Of a stretch of 64,000 nt of DNA, positions 24,690 to 31,810 are shown piece by piece (positions within the stretch are counted from its first letter, which is position 1; the number at the start of each line of letters is the position of its first letter). The notes below the pieces were generated by a model. The model was not told the origin of the DNA and ran no database searches. It worked only from the letters and a program-made list of their open reading frames with translations. The position numbers and the translations under genes are program-made. This stretch comes from a virus. The stretch is taken from positions 1-64,000 of IMG/VR virus record IMGVR_UViG_3300027996_000014. One strand, given 5' to 3'.

Positions 24690-26160
24690 TATACTTACAA
24701 CTTACAGTTATTTGGTCCTATTCTAACACTAATTAACTGAACTCTCAGTACTCAAGTAGTACTTGCATATGAACACGCTAAGATATTCATTATTAATACC
24801 TTATAATCATGAAAAATGATGACAATGTTGTTGTTAACGGTTGTTGTACTACACTCGCATGGCTTCTAAATCCTAATGGATAAAGCCACAATATCAATTT
24901 GATATAATATTTATAGCTCAATATTAATTACACAGGATATGTAGAGACTTCCACGTACTCGAACGGCTTATGTAACAATAATCTATAATATACAGTACAA
25001 CACCTTAACTCATAAGAACTCAGTGAATAATAGTAGCTGAGTTCTTTATTATTAACATTAAACTCTCATACAATAGTAGCATTACCCTTGGTAGATTGAC
25101 CTCTCATATTAGAATTAAACAGTCAATCCACACGGAAAATCCCTTTAATTATCTATTTAATCATTAAAAGATTAATAAGATAACAGGATATGCATCAAGG
25201 ATTAGAACCTTGTGAGAGCTTATTATTTAATGACAAAAACATAAGTTTTAACCATTAAATATATTAAAATGATAGTAGTAAAAACAGGAAAAGAGCTTGA
25301 TAAACTCTGGAACGAATTAATGCAAAAATCAAGGTGCAACCTTGTAGAGAAGATATTGATATATACTCACGAGGTATATATTATAGAGTAATAGGTACTG
25401 CAGTACTGATAAGTGAGACTAGCGACAGCCCTTAGCCCTTGTTACAACAAGGTGGTCTAAGACGGAATATGAAGAAGTTTTATTTTACTTGTACTTATTA
25501 AAAACATTACCTTCTGAAGAGTTACCTCAAGCACATAGAAGATGTAAAACTGCGCAGGATGAACCTGCTGAGTTAGCTCACTCTTAGAGGTGGGCAGGTA
25601 ATAATATTGGTCAAACCTATGACCATGTGACTATAACCGTATCCTGTGAAATTCAGTATAAATATAGAAAACCGACTTTAATCACAAAAGAAAGGTAAGG
25701 GAAAGTGTGACCTCTGTTAGATACAAGTTAAGATGCATATAACCTTATCCAGTGTACCCTTGAAATGCCATTTGAGAGGGAATCGTAAGCGTTAACTATA
25801 ACGTGCTTTAAGCAATATAATAGTACACTGAGGAGTTGGCGGCAAGAGATAAATCGGCTCATGGTCCAGTTGCCGAGTGCCTAATAAGAGAGTCTGGAGT
25901 ACCAGTAGAAATAAGCACTTATTTATCTCGTGACCATTGAAAGATGGTACTAATACATAATAAAGCTAACCTCTTGACAATGTTAGGACTTGTAAAGTCA
26001 AGTATAAAAGCATACTAACAAGGTATGGTGGTGTATATAACACGTAATAAACTCCTACTAAGATGAAAGCACCTTGTTTATTTATTAATAAATTACTTTA
26101 TATAATAATGTGGTTTCACCCTATTGGCTTAGCTCTGTGTAAATCCCACATTTATTATAT
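24690..26160 (+). ncRNA. 1.5-kb structured, largely gene-free region; candidate large RNA(s)
   Basis: Only one plausible small gene (25269-25391) and a doubtful 24-codon frame (24809-24883) lie here. The DNA contains many perfect stems on the plus strand: AAGAACTCAG/CTGAGTTCTT (25014-25046), GATTGAC/GTCAATC (25094-25128), CCTTGTT/AACAAGG (25437-25452), GCAGG/CCTGC (25555-25569), GGTCA/TGACC (25608-25624), CAGTGTA/TACACTG (about 25751-25830), GAGATAAAT/ATTTATCTC (about 25846-25929), AGTACC/GGTACT (about 25898-25950), CTTGAC/GTCAAG (25973-26001), AACAAGGT/ACCTTGTT (26017-26078), and an AT-rich hairpin at 26099-26160. Size and complexity recall the large ornate phage RNAs (GOLLD, ROOL), but I claim no match. 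Confidence 0.55.
25269..25391 (+). CDS. Small hypothetical protein inside structured region
   Basis: 40 codons from ATG to TAA, product beginning MIVVKTGKELDKLWNELMQK. The A-rich leader (ATATTAAAATG) and protein-like composition (amphipathic helix plus a hydrophobic end) favour a real gene. A short hairpin (CAAGGT/ACCTTG) lies inside the frame. Function unknown. Confidence 0.45.
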   Translation: MIVVKTGKELDKLWNELMQKSRCNLVEKILIYTHEVYIIE

Positions 26161-26162
26161 TA

Positions 26163-26179
26163 TTAACCCTTTAAACTTA
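26163..26179 (+). promoter_or_regulatory. Shared early leader motif, copy 2
   Basis: TTAACCCTTTAAACTTA, 5 bases before the lipoprotein start codon. Near-identical to the copies at 24309 and 26369. Confidence 0.5.
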
Positions 26180-26184
26180 TAACA

Positions 26185-26352
26185 ATGAAAAATTTAATAA
26201 CATTTATATTGATGATTACATTAGTATCATGCGGTACTTCTAAACATAAATCATGTACTAAAACAAAAACTTATCGAGTTAAAACTAATAAACAAAAGTT
26301 TAACTCAAATAAAAATAATAGTTCTTTTAATAAAAAAAGACATAACTTATAA
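26185..26352 (+). CDS. Small lipoprotein
   Basis: 55 residues. A typical lipoprotein signal: MKNLITFILMITLVSCG, with lipobox LVSC placing the lipidated Cys at residue 16. The mature part is short, polar and rich in K, N and S. A lipoprotein from an early phage gene is a candidate surface or periplasmic exclusion factor. The gene has a leader motif before it and a hairpin over its stop codon. Confidence 0.7.
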   Translation: MKNLITFILMITLVSCGTSKHKSCTKTKTYRVKTNKQKFNSNKNNSSFNKKRHNL

Positions 26353-26365
26353 TAAATTATGTCTT
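26337..26365 (+). terminator. Hairpin over the lipoprotein stop codon
   Basis: AAGACATAA (26337-26345) pairs perfectly with TTATGTCTT (26357-26365). No long T-run follows, so it may be an RNA-stability element or weak terminator. Confidence 0.5.
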
Positions 26366-26368
26366 AAA

Positions 26369-26387
26369 TTAACCCTTTAAATACTTA
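26369..26387 (+). promoter_or_regulatory. Shared early leader motif, copy 3
   Basis: TTAACCCTTTAAATACTTA, 4 bases before the start codon at 26392, like the copies at 24309 and 26163. Confidence 0.5.
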
Positions 26388-26391
26388 TATT

Positions 26392-26718
26392 ATGAACAGA
26401 TTTAACCTCATTTGCAAGTTCTTACGTGGTAAAAACATGCTATCAATCGAAACAATTAATCATTATTTAGATAATCCACATTTAATGGATGATATTGAAT
26501 TAATGCTATATCCTACTATACAAAAGAAAATTAAAGATTTCATTAAGCTTAACATGAAGCTTAATAAACATATTGATGTTATGTCAATAGTAAATTGTAT
26601 AGATTTTAGACCAGATATAGTTGTTGAAAATCTTACTTACTTAATTAATACAGGTCAAGTTAAAAAAGAAATAATTGGATTTAATAGTTCTTACAAGTTA
26701 ATTAATCACTCACTTTAG
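26392..26718 (+). CDS. Hypothetical protein, possibly winged-helix-like
   Basis: 108 residues, helix-rich. After a basic N-terminus (FNLICKFLRGKNML) there are alternating helices and, at the C-terminus, VVENLTYLINTGQVKKEIIGF, which resembles the recognition helix and wing of small winged-helix proteins. The evidence is weak and no family can be named. It lies between two hairpins, so it may be its own transcription unit. Confidence 0.5.
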   Translation: MNRFNLICKFLRGKNMLSIETINHYLDNPHLMDDIELMLYPTIQKKIKDFIKLNMKLNKHIDVMSIVNCIDFRPDIVVENLTYLINTGQVKKEIIGFNSSYKLINHSL

Positions 26719-26742
26719 AGTAATTTATAGCTTTAACTTAAT

Positions 26743-26782
26743 TATAATCATTTGTAATATCATATTATTACAAATGATTATA
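26743..26782 (+). terminator. Perfect 17-bp inverted repeat
   Basis: TATAATCATTTGTAATA (26743-26759) and its exact complement (26766-26782) are separated by 6 bases. The stem is long but AT-rich, and the following sequence is TTATT. Probably a terminator or RNA 3'-end element between two small genes. Confidence 0.6.
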
Positions 26783-26801
26783 TTATTAAAACAATAGAAA
26801 T

Positions 26802-26990
26802 ATGAATTGGAAACATTTAATATTCAGTATTATTATGGTAATAATATGGATAATAATCTTTTTATGGATGATATTTAAATTTGCTGATAATAATAAGAAA
26901 AAAAGATATCAGTTTTTAAGAGAATCATTCTCACCAATGTCTAATAATATTGAAATTCAAAAAGCTTACGATATAATAAGAAATAAATAG
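26802..26990 (+). CDS. Small membrane protein
   Basis: 62 residues. One strong membrane segment at about 7-27 (IFSIIMVIIWIIIFLWMIF), followed by a basic cytoplasmic stretch (DNNKKKRYQFLRE) and a polar tail. By the positive-inside rule the C-terminus is cytoplasmic. Function unknown. The next gene starts 4 bases after its stop. Confidence 0.6.
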   Translation: MNWKHLIFSIIMVIIWIIIFLWMIFKFADNNKKKRYQFLRESFSPMSNNIEIQKAYDIIRNK

Positions 26991-26994
26991 TACT

Positions 26995-27147
26995 ATGAAA
27001 GAAATAATGGACGAAATTAGAAATAAATTTAATAAAGAAATACAAGAGTATCATTCTTTAGAAAATGCTGCAATAATAATAATTTATGATCGTATTGCAT
27101 CAGAAGTATACTTAGAAAAACTATCACAAATGATGGATAGGAATTAA
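26995..27147 (+). CDS. Small hypothetical protein
   Basis: 50 residues, product MKEIMDEIRNKFNKEIQEYH followed by a predicted helical tail. Mostly helical with a hydrophobic patch (NAAIIIIYDRI). It starts 4 bases after the membrane-protein gene and is probably translated from the same message. Function unknown. Confidence 0.5.
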   Translation: MKEIMDEIRNKFNKEIQEYHSLENAAIIIIYDRIASEVYLEKLSQMMDRN

Positions 27148-27171
27148 TCACATTTAAAAACCATTTACATT

Positions 27172-27621
27172 ATGAAAAATATTTTATTAATAATTACCTT
27201 ATTTGTAAGCCTAGTAGGGTTTACACAAAACACTAATAACTTTAGTAATACAGATTTTGTTATAAATGGTCAAATTGAAAATGCAACTAACTGTAACTAT
27301 ATCATATATGACATAGATAAAAATGGACTATGGAGATTTCTTGAAAAAGTATCTATTAGTTCAAAATTTAAAATTACTGTTAAAGCTTATAAAAGTTATT
27401 TTATAATTTTTAAGACTAAAAATAAAGCAAAACATTTGTATTTAAATTTAGCAAGTGCTTCAACTGAAAATTCAATTATAGACTTTGAATATGATTCTCA
27501 TATTGTAATGTATTATGATGTGAAATATAGTAAATATTCATTTTACTTAGTTGATGATAATAATCCTACAATACTTAGAAATAAAATGTATGAACAGGAT
27601 AATTTATATAAAAATAATTAA
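27172..27621 (+). CDS. Secreted/periplasmic protein with signal peptide
   Basis: 149 residues. N-terminal signal peptide: MKNILLIITLFVSLVGFTQN, with likely cleavage near residue 18. The mature part is beta-rich (NCNYIIYDIDKNGLWRFLEK; FKITVKAYKSYFIIFKTK), as in small extracellular beta domains. No family recognised. With the lipoprotein at 26185 and the secreted protein at 27872, it forms a group of early exported products that could modify the cell envelope. Confidence 0.65.
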   Translation: MKNILLIITLFVSLVGFTQNTNNFSNTDFVINGQIENATNCNYIIYDIDKNGLWRFLEKVSISSKFKITVKAYKSYFIIFKTKNKAKHLYLNLASASTENSIIDFEYDSHIVMYYDVKYSKYSFYLVDDNNPTILRNKMYEQDNLYKNN

Positions 27622-27637
27622 AAAAATGGTGCTTGGC

Positions 27638-27840
27638 AGAGTACTATACCCAAAAAGAATAGTTTTAGACTTGGGGAAGTCACATAAACTAAGTTAAAAT
27701 CTTTTACCGTTGTATATTGTTAAATTATATATAATAGGTTTTTCGTTAGCTTATCGTGTTGTATAGTAATAGCGGCAGTTAGAACTATGCAATATAAAAA
27801 TGTTATGGGGGGAGTATGAGAATTTACTTAGAAACCCCCA
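27638..27840 (+). ncRNA. Structured intergenic stretch between two secreted-protein genes
   Basis: Contains hairpins ACTAT/ATAGT (27641-27664), GACTT-GGGG-AAGTC (27668-27681), TTGTATAGT/ACTATGCAA (27759-27792, one wobble pair) and GGGGG/CCCCC (about 27807-27839). The last would lie in the leader of the next gene. Candidate regulatory RNA or leader; no class recognised. Confidence 0.4.
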
Positions 27841-27871
27841 CAACTTTATCAATCTTTTAATCACACATATT

Positions 27872-28225
27872 ATGAAAATATTATACACATGCCTTATCAT
27901 GTTATTGACAACAACTATGGTAAAAGCTCAGATAGCAGACTTTGAACTGCAAGAATTAAAAATAGATATGAAACAACGTGTATTCAAATGTGAACTTACA
28001 TTAATCGTTGATGATATTTATTACCCTATTACTCCACCAAATTTTAGTGGAGATATTATTACTTTTTTGTTAGCAGAAAATCAAGACTATCATATAATAG
28101 TAAATAATGAAATCTATATAAACATCTCTCAATTATCGAGAGAAGTAATAGATGAACGAGACTTAGATATATCATCTGATGTTTTGTATAAATTTGAAAA
28201 AGGAATATTAGTGTTTAACTATTAA
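27872..28225 (+). CDS. Secreted/periplasmic protein with signal peptide
   Basis: 117 residues from the ATG at 27872. A frame from 27800 exists, but the chosen start gives a normal signal peptide (MKILYTCLIMLLTTTMVKA, cleavage after Ala19) and avoids the leader hairpin. The mature protein is acidic, with strands such as RVFKCELTLIVDDIYY and a C-terminal FEKGILVFNY. Function unknown; possibly acts in the periplasm or outer membrane. A terminator pair follows. Confidence 0.65.
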   Translation: MKILYTCLIMLLTTTMVKAQIADFELQELKIDMKQRVFKCELTLIVDDIYYPITPPNFSGDIITFLLAENQDYHIIVNNEIYINISQLSREVIDERDLDISSDVLYKFEKGILVFNY

Positions 28226-28265
28226 ATACTTAACATTCATGAAATTTCCACAATAAAACATTATA

Positions 28266-28330
28266 GAGGGGGAGCCCTCCTTATGTTTAAAGGGAGAGAG
28301 GCTGGTAGAAGTACCAGCCTTTCGTTTATT
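28266..28330 (+). terminator. Terminator pair after the secreted-protein gene
   Basis: A GAGGG-GGAG-CCCTC hairpin (28266-28279) is followed by a perfect 9-bp stem AGGCTGGTA/TACCAGCCT (28299-28320, loop GAAG) and TTCGTTTATTT. It isolates the 28494 gene from upstream transcription. The rest of this gap (to 28493) holds one more hairpin (ACAATTAC/GTAATTGT, 28340-28367) and no gene. Confidence 0.85.
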
Positions 28331-28493
28331 TAAAATAATACAATTACTATAAAACCTTGGTAATTGTACAAACTTATAATCTATCTATAGATTCGTCAGA
28401 ATTAAATTCAGTACGCAATTGTTATACATATTAAAGTTTAAATAAAAAAAAGGTAAAATTTAAATCATATAAAAATCTAAAAATTAAATTATT

Positions 28494-29042
28494 ATGAAAA
28501 AAGTAGATGAATTACAAGCAGGAGAATTACTATTGGTAAGTGCTAAAAGAGTAAGCGGAGATAAAGTTTCGTTATGTTTTGCACAACAAGTAGTTAATCC
28601 TAATTCTCGTCCTCAAGCGATTACGAGTTTATTAAATAAATCAGATGATCGATTTACACAAACTGCAAATGCCCGTTATGCGTGGATTACTGGTGCAGAG
28701 GCTGATATTTTAGCACAGTTTGAAATAGATTGTTCTGACATCCCTGAAAAAGGAGATGAAAAAGAAGTTGGTATGCTTAACCCAAAAGTTAATGGAGAAT
28801 ACTGTAATATTCAAATTACAGAAACAACTGATGGAAATAAATATGAAGTTGAAAACAGTGAGAAAACTGCAAAACGTGCAGGTAAAGATGGAGATTTCAT
28901 CTATTCTGCTGATGGTAAACATATTTTTACTAGAGCTACTGTAGTATTAGGAAAAGCACAACATGTATTTATGAAAGATACACAACGTGGTCAATTAGCA
29001 TCTTCAGATGTTGATTCAGCAATTGATGATGCAATTGCATAA
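28494..29042 (+). CDS. Conserved hypothetical protein, monocistronic early gene
   Basis: 182 residues. An N-terminal region with a beta-barrel feel (LQAGELLLVSAKRVSGDKVSLCFAQ), a middle segment (ARYAWITGAEADILAQFEID) and an acidic C-terminus (SSDVDSAIDDAIA). OB-like strands with an acidic tail are compatible with a single-stranded nucleic acid binding protein, but this is only a suggestion. The gene sits between terminators at 28266-28330 and 29065-29097 and behind a gene-free stretch, so it is a single-gene unit, probably strongly expressed. Confidence 0.6.
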   Translation: MKKVDELQAGELLLVSAKRVSGDKVSLCFAQQVVNPNSRPQAITSLLNKSDDRFTQTANARYAWITGAEADILAQFEIDCSDIPEKGDEKEVGMLNPKVNGEYCNIQITETTDGNKYEVENSEKTAKRAGKDGDFIYSADGKHIFTRATVVLGKAQHVFMKDTQRGQLASSDVDSAIDDAIA

Positions 29043-29064
29043 TTTATAAGCTGAGAATATTAAG

Positions 29065-29097
29065 AAAAAGGGGGAAGTTTTACTTTCTCCTTTTTTT
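29065..29097 (+). terminator. Rho-independent terminator
   Basis: GGGGGAAG (29070-29077) pairs with CTTTCTCC (29083-29090) with two G-T pairs, extended by A/T pairs, then seven T. Ends the 28494 transcript. Confidence 0.85.
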
Positions 29098-29171
29098 ATA
29101 CTTTAAAACAAATTAAAATATAAGTTATTTAAAAATAATAATAATTTATAATTATATTTATAAAACAAGAT

Positions 29172-29285
29172 ATGAAAAAATTAAATTTAGTAGTAATAGG
29201 TACACGATTTGGGTGTCTAGGAATAATATTAGTTGCTATCATTTGGACAGCTTTATTGGTAAAACTATTTATATCATTAATATAA
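29172..29285 (+). CDS. Tiny single-span membrane protein
   Basis: 37 residues, product starting MKKLNLVVIGTRFGCLGIIL. Most of the length is a hydrophobic helix (GIILVAIIWTALLVKLFIS). A-rich leader and clean start support a real gene. Function unknown. Confidence 0.5.
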   Translation: MKKLNLVVIGTRFGCLGIILVAIIWTALLVKLFISLI

Positions 29286-29304
29286 ACAATCAAAAGCTAA
29301 ACAA

Positions 29305-29487
29305 ATGAAAGCAAATAGAAAATTTAATGAAGAACATTGGAGGTTAAAGAGACATTTACGTTCTATACAAGCAGAACTGCTTAATTGCTACGCTATTAAT
29401 CATAAGTTCAGCTATGGTAGAAATCCTCACTATTTCCGTGAACAAATAAAAATAACTACACAAAAACTTAAGCCTTATGGAAAATAG
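29305..29487 (+). CDS. Small basic protein
   Basis: 60 residues, strongly basic and helical (ANRKFNEEHWRLKRHLRSIQ; HYFREQIKITTQKLKPYGK). It may bind nucleic acid. The start of the next gene lies inside its last four codons (11-base overlap). Function unknown. Confidence 0.5.
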   Translation: MKANRKFNEEHWRLKRHLRSIQAELLNCYAINHKFSYGRNPHYFREQIKITTQKLKPYGK

Positions 29488-30157
29488 AAAAAGACATCAG
29501 GTACACATGTTACCTACAGAAGATAAGAGTCAGATAGGCTTATGTAAGTACAATGAAAGGAAAGGTATATTTTATGGTGAGACACCAACAATTGAAGACA
29601 GTTTAATTGACCAACACCTCTACTTCACAAATGATGAAGAGATTAAGGAAGGTGATTGGGTGTTATGGTTTTGGGATGGTGGTCAAATAGGAGTTACTGA
29701 GCCTCAACAGTACTTAGGAGGGGAACAGGTGTTGAATAATGGACATAGAAAAATCACAGCATCAACAGACCCTTATCTGATTAATCAGATTAAACCTTAT
29801 GACACAAGTAAACCTTATGGGATTGAGTTTCCTCAACCATCTCAAGCATTCATCAAAGCTTATTGTGAACAAGGTGGAATAGATGAGGTTGATGTTGAGT
29901 ATGTTAAATTTACCAACAGCATTCCTGAGTGTGACTATGACCCAACACTAGGAATGTGTTCAGTATGTAGTGATGTAGCTGATTGTATTCACGACACATA
30001 TACATACAAACTCAAACTAAACCCAGACAACACTGTAATCACTCACTTGATTGAGGAGAAGATGTATAGCATAGATGATATTGAGTCTTATTGTGAGAAG
30101 TATCCAAATGATACTGAGTTAGGTAGAGAGATTAGAAAGCTTAAATATAAACAATAG
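29477..30157 (+). CDS. Conserved hypothetical protein with Cys motif and cassette-type tail
   Basis: 226 residues. It has a mixed alpha/beta N-terminal part with GDWVLWFWDGGQIGV, a short cysteine-containing segment (CSVCSDVADC at about 159-168) and a C-terminal tail SYCEKYPNDTELGREIRKLK that ends KQ-stop. This tail is repeated, in protein and DNA, at the end of the gene at 32364-32696. The stop codon lies within the first copy of linker A. No function is known to me. Confidence 0.6.
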   Translation: MENRKRHQVHMLPTEDKSQIGLCKYNERKGIFYGETPTIEDSLIDQHLYFTNDEEIKEGDWVLWFWDGGQIGVTEPQQYLGGEQVLNNGHRKITASTDPYLINQIKPYDTSKPYGIEFPQPSQAFIKAYCEQGGIDEVDVEYVKFTNSIPECDYDPTLGMCSVCSDVADCIHDTYTYKLKLNPDNTVITHLIEEKMYSIDDIESYCEKYPNDTELGREIRKLKYKQ

Positions 30158-30161
30158 AGAT

Positions 30162-30323
30162 ATGATATTAGATATAATAAGTGTGACAATGTACAAAGAC
30201 CATAGAGAATACGCCCTAAAGAATTACCTAGAGGTTATTGATTGGTATAGAATGCCATTCTATAAGCGTTGGTTCATTAAGAAACCTATATGTGAATATG
30301 TCAAGTTAACCCCTAAACAATAG
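30162..30323 (+). CDS. Tiny cassette gene 1, unknown
   Basis: 53 residues between two copies of linker A. Product begins MILDIISVTMYKDHREYALK; the middle is aromatic and basic (DWYRMPFYKRWFIKK). The end (LTPKQ-stop) is encoded by the linker. Aromatic-basic make-up could bind membrane surfaces or nucleic acid. Function unknown. Confidence 0.55.
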   Translation: MILDIISVTMYKDHREYALKNYLEVIDWYRMPFYKRWFIKKPICEYVKLTPKQ

Positions 30324-30327
30324 AGAT

Positions 30328-30519
30328 ATGAAAGCACAATATTTTAAAAGAGCTGAAGATGTATTACATCTATTTAATCCAATAACAAGGTTTTTGATTA
30401 AGCATAATATAGTTTCTGCTGAAACAACTGTAATTAAATGTAAAGAATGTAAACGAATACCTACCGAAGTTTTTGGTAGTTATTGTTGGGATTGTTTACC
30501 TAGACCAATTAAACAATAG
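30328..30519 (+). CDS. Tiny cassette gene 2, zinc-ribbon-like protein
   Basis: 63 residues. Four cysteines in the pattern C-x2-C ... C-x2-C (KCKECKRI and SYCWDCLPR) in the C-terminal half indicate a zinc ribbon. The N-terminal half is a basic helix. Between two copies of linker A, ends Lys-Gln-TAG. Candidate nucleic-acid or protein-binding effector. Confidence 0.6.
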   Translation: MKAQYFKRAEDVLHLFNPITRFLIKHNIVSAETTVIKCKECKRIPTEVFGSYCWDCLPRPIKQ

Positions 30520-30523
30520 AGAT

Positions 30524-30652
30524 ATGAAAAAGAAAATAAAAGAATGGTTAGAGAATGACCATTATCAAGTATTTAACTCCTTAATGTCTGTAATATTGGG
30601 AAGTATAATAGCTTTTGTTATTCTTTATTTATGGGGTACTAAGGGGTATTAA
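30524..30652 (+). CDS. Tiny cassette gene 3, membrane protein
   Basis: 42 residues, starting MKKKIKEWLENDHYQ. One membrane helix (SVILGSIIAFVILYLWG). The TAA stop overlaps the front of linker A. Basic N-terminus predicts cytoplasmic N-in orientation. Function unknown. Confidence 0.55.
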   Translation: MKKKIKEWLENDHYQVFNSLMSVILGSIIAFVILYLWGTKGY

Positions 30653-30663
30653 ACAATAGAGAT

Positions 30664-30756
30664 ATGACTGAATTATTCTACTGGATTTGTAGTATAGGAT
30701 TTATGACAACAGTTATAGTTATAGTATTTAACGATAACATATTTAAAGATGATTAA
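30664..30756 (+). CDS. Tiny cassette gene 4, membrane peptide
   Basis: 30 residues (MTELFYWICSIGFMTTVIVI...), nearly all one membrane helix, with an acidic end. Starts from linker A and overlaps the next gene by 8 bases (ATGATTAA). A peptide this short is plausible because of the perfect linker. Confidence 0.5.
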   Translation: MTELFYWICSIGFMTTVIVIVFNDNIFKDD

Positions 30757-30931
30757 TAGTACTAAAGAATGGGATTTTATGGATGATAAAGAAAAAAAGA
30801 GGAGTATGTTTGACGATATAGAAGAAGGTAAAAACCGATTCACATTAGATGACCCTATGGGTAAACTAGTTAAAGAAGCTTTTGATATTATAAAAGTTGT
30901 TAAGAAATTAAACAAAAATAAAGATGAGTAA
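30749..30931 (+). CDS. Tiny cassette gene 5, charged protein
   Basis: 60 residues, highly charged (DDKEKKRSMFDDIEEGKNRF), with a predicted helix at the C-terminus (DPMGKLVKEAFDIIKVVKK). It ends KNKDE-stop, the end type of linker B, although the DNA there is a variant (AAACAAAAATAAAGATGAGTAA). Overlaps the next start. Function unknown. Confidence 0.55.
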   Translation: MINSTKEWDFMDDKEKKRSMFDDIEEGKNRFTLDDPMGKLVKEAFDIIKVVKKLNKNKDE

Positions 30932-31115
30932 AGAAGATAACATAACAGTACAATGGGAAAAGGAATATGAAAAATGCAAAGACCCTGTATATTTCTATTC
31001 TCATTATCTTATGATAAAAAATACAGATGGTACTATGTCTGTACCACCACCTCTTAGTGATAAAGCTAAAGAAAATATGAGAAAATGGATAGGATTTAAA
31101 CCAAAACAAAGATGA
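30924..31115 (+). CDS. Tiny cassette gene 6, unknown
   Basis: 63 residues, starting MSKEDNITVQWEKEYEK. Contains VYFYSHYLMIKNTDGTMSVPPPLS, which has the composition of a small globular domain. Its stop TGA lies in a copy of linker B (31098-31115) and shares bases with the next ATG. Function unknown. Confidence 0.55.
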   Translation: MSKEDNITVQWEKEYEKCKDPVYFYSHYLMIKNTDGTMSVPPPLSDKAKENMRKWIGFKPKQR

Positions 31116-31333
31116 AAAGAAATAAAAAGCTATTAATTGCTTTGTTATTACTAACACCAGCAATTATATACATAATATATTTTACAGATAGTTTATCTGT
31201 AAAATATTCATATGTAAGATTAAAGAATAGAACTGAATTTAGAGATGTTCCTGTAAAACGTGTTGACGATATAGGATTTAGAATAAATGGAACCTATTAT
31301 ACAGAATTTGATATTGATAGTTTAGCATATTAA
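31112..31333 (+). CDS. Tiny cassette gene 7, membrane-anchored protein
   Basis: 73 residues. N-terminal membrane helix (LLIALLLLTPAIIYIIYF, about 7-24), then a beta-rich polar part outside the cytoplasm (RTEFRDVPVKRVDDIGFRIN). Starts from linker B and ends just before linker A (stop TAA at 31331-31333). Possible envelope-acting effector. Confidence 0.55.
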   Translation: MKRNKKLLIALLLLTPAIIYIIYFTDSLSVKYSYVRLKNRTEFRDVPVKRVDDIGFRINGTYYTEFDIDSLAY

Positions 31334-31345
31334 AACAATAGAGAT

Positions 31346-31615
31346 ATGAAAAAGATAATGTTAGGTCTAGGTTATTTAACCTGGACAATGTGCAACATTT
31401 TGTGCATTTATGGATTTGGGGTAGGGTTATATAAGTTATTCCAATTAGAGAGTGTAGGAACTATACTTACTTTTTTAGCTTTAGGATTATTTTTCCTATT
31501 AATGGCTGCAATATTAAGCATGTTATGCTTAGGGTTAGTATCTATTGCATTTGGTGATGAAAAGTTAGCAGAAAAAGTAAATAAAGCGCTTCCTTCTTTT
31601 ATGAGAGAACTTTAA
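31346..31615 (+). CDS. Tiny cassette gene 8, two-span membrane protein
   Basis: 89 residues with two long hydrophobic segments (about 5-28 and 36-66), a typical two-span membrane protein with a short C-terminal amphipathic helix (DEKLAEKVNKALPSF). From linker A to linker B. Function unknown; holin-like or exclusion roles are possible. Confidence 0.55.
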   Translation: MKKIMLGLGYLTWTMCNILCIYGFGVGLYKLFQLESVGTILTFLALGLFFLLMAAILSMLCLGLVSIAFGDEKLAEKVNKALPSFMREL

Positions 31616-31630
31616 ACCAAAACAAAGAAG

Positions 31631-31810
31631 ATGAAAAAAGCTGAAGAAATTTTTGTAAGAATAGGGTTTGAAGATATTATAGTACCAATTAAAGATGCTG
31701 ATGCTGTAATAGAAACACCTACACCACAATACTTGGTAGGATATGAAGATGCAGAAGGTAATGAATGTGAAGAAGATGGTACTTATTTAAACCAAAACAA
31801 AGATGAGTGA
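31631..31810 (+). CDS. Tiny cassette gene 9, acidic protein
   Basis: 59 residues, starting MKKAEEIFVRIGFEDIIVP, very acidic (YEDAEGNECEEDG). Ends GTYLNQNKDE-stop, the last part encoded by linker B. A 17-base stretch of its end (31776-31792) recurs in the mosaic gene at 32364-32696. Function unknown; acidic mimic of nucleic acid is possible. Confidence 0.55.
   Translation: MKKAEEIFVRIGFEDIIVPIKDADAVIETPTPQYLVGYEDAEGNECEEDGTYLNQNKDE

Noticed and set aside
24809-24883. 24-codon frame (MKNDDNVVVNGCC…)
   Set aside because: Its end coincides with a TGGCTT/AAGCCA hairpin in a region rich in RNA structure; coding support is weak.
25391-26080. Group I or group II intron
   Set aside because: Some pairings (AGACTA with TGGTCT) recall an intron core, but no convincing P/Q/R/S elements, domain V or interrupted gene were found.
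24690-26160. tRNA genes, which are frequent in crAss-like phages
   Set aside because: No T-loop (GTTCGAAT-type) with matching acceptor, D and anticodon arms could be put together on either strand here or in other gaps.
27800-27871. Longer N-terminus of the secreted protein at 27872
   Set aside because: The extension crosses a G5/C5 hairpin and would bury the clear signal peptide that begins at 27872.
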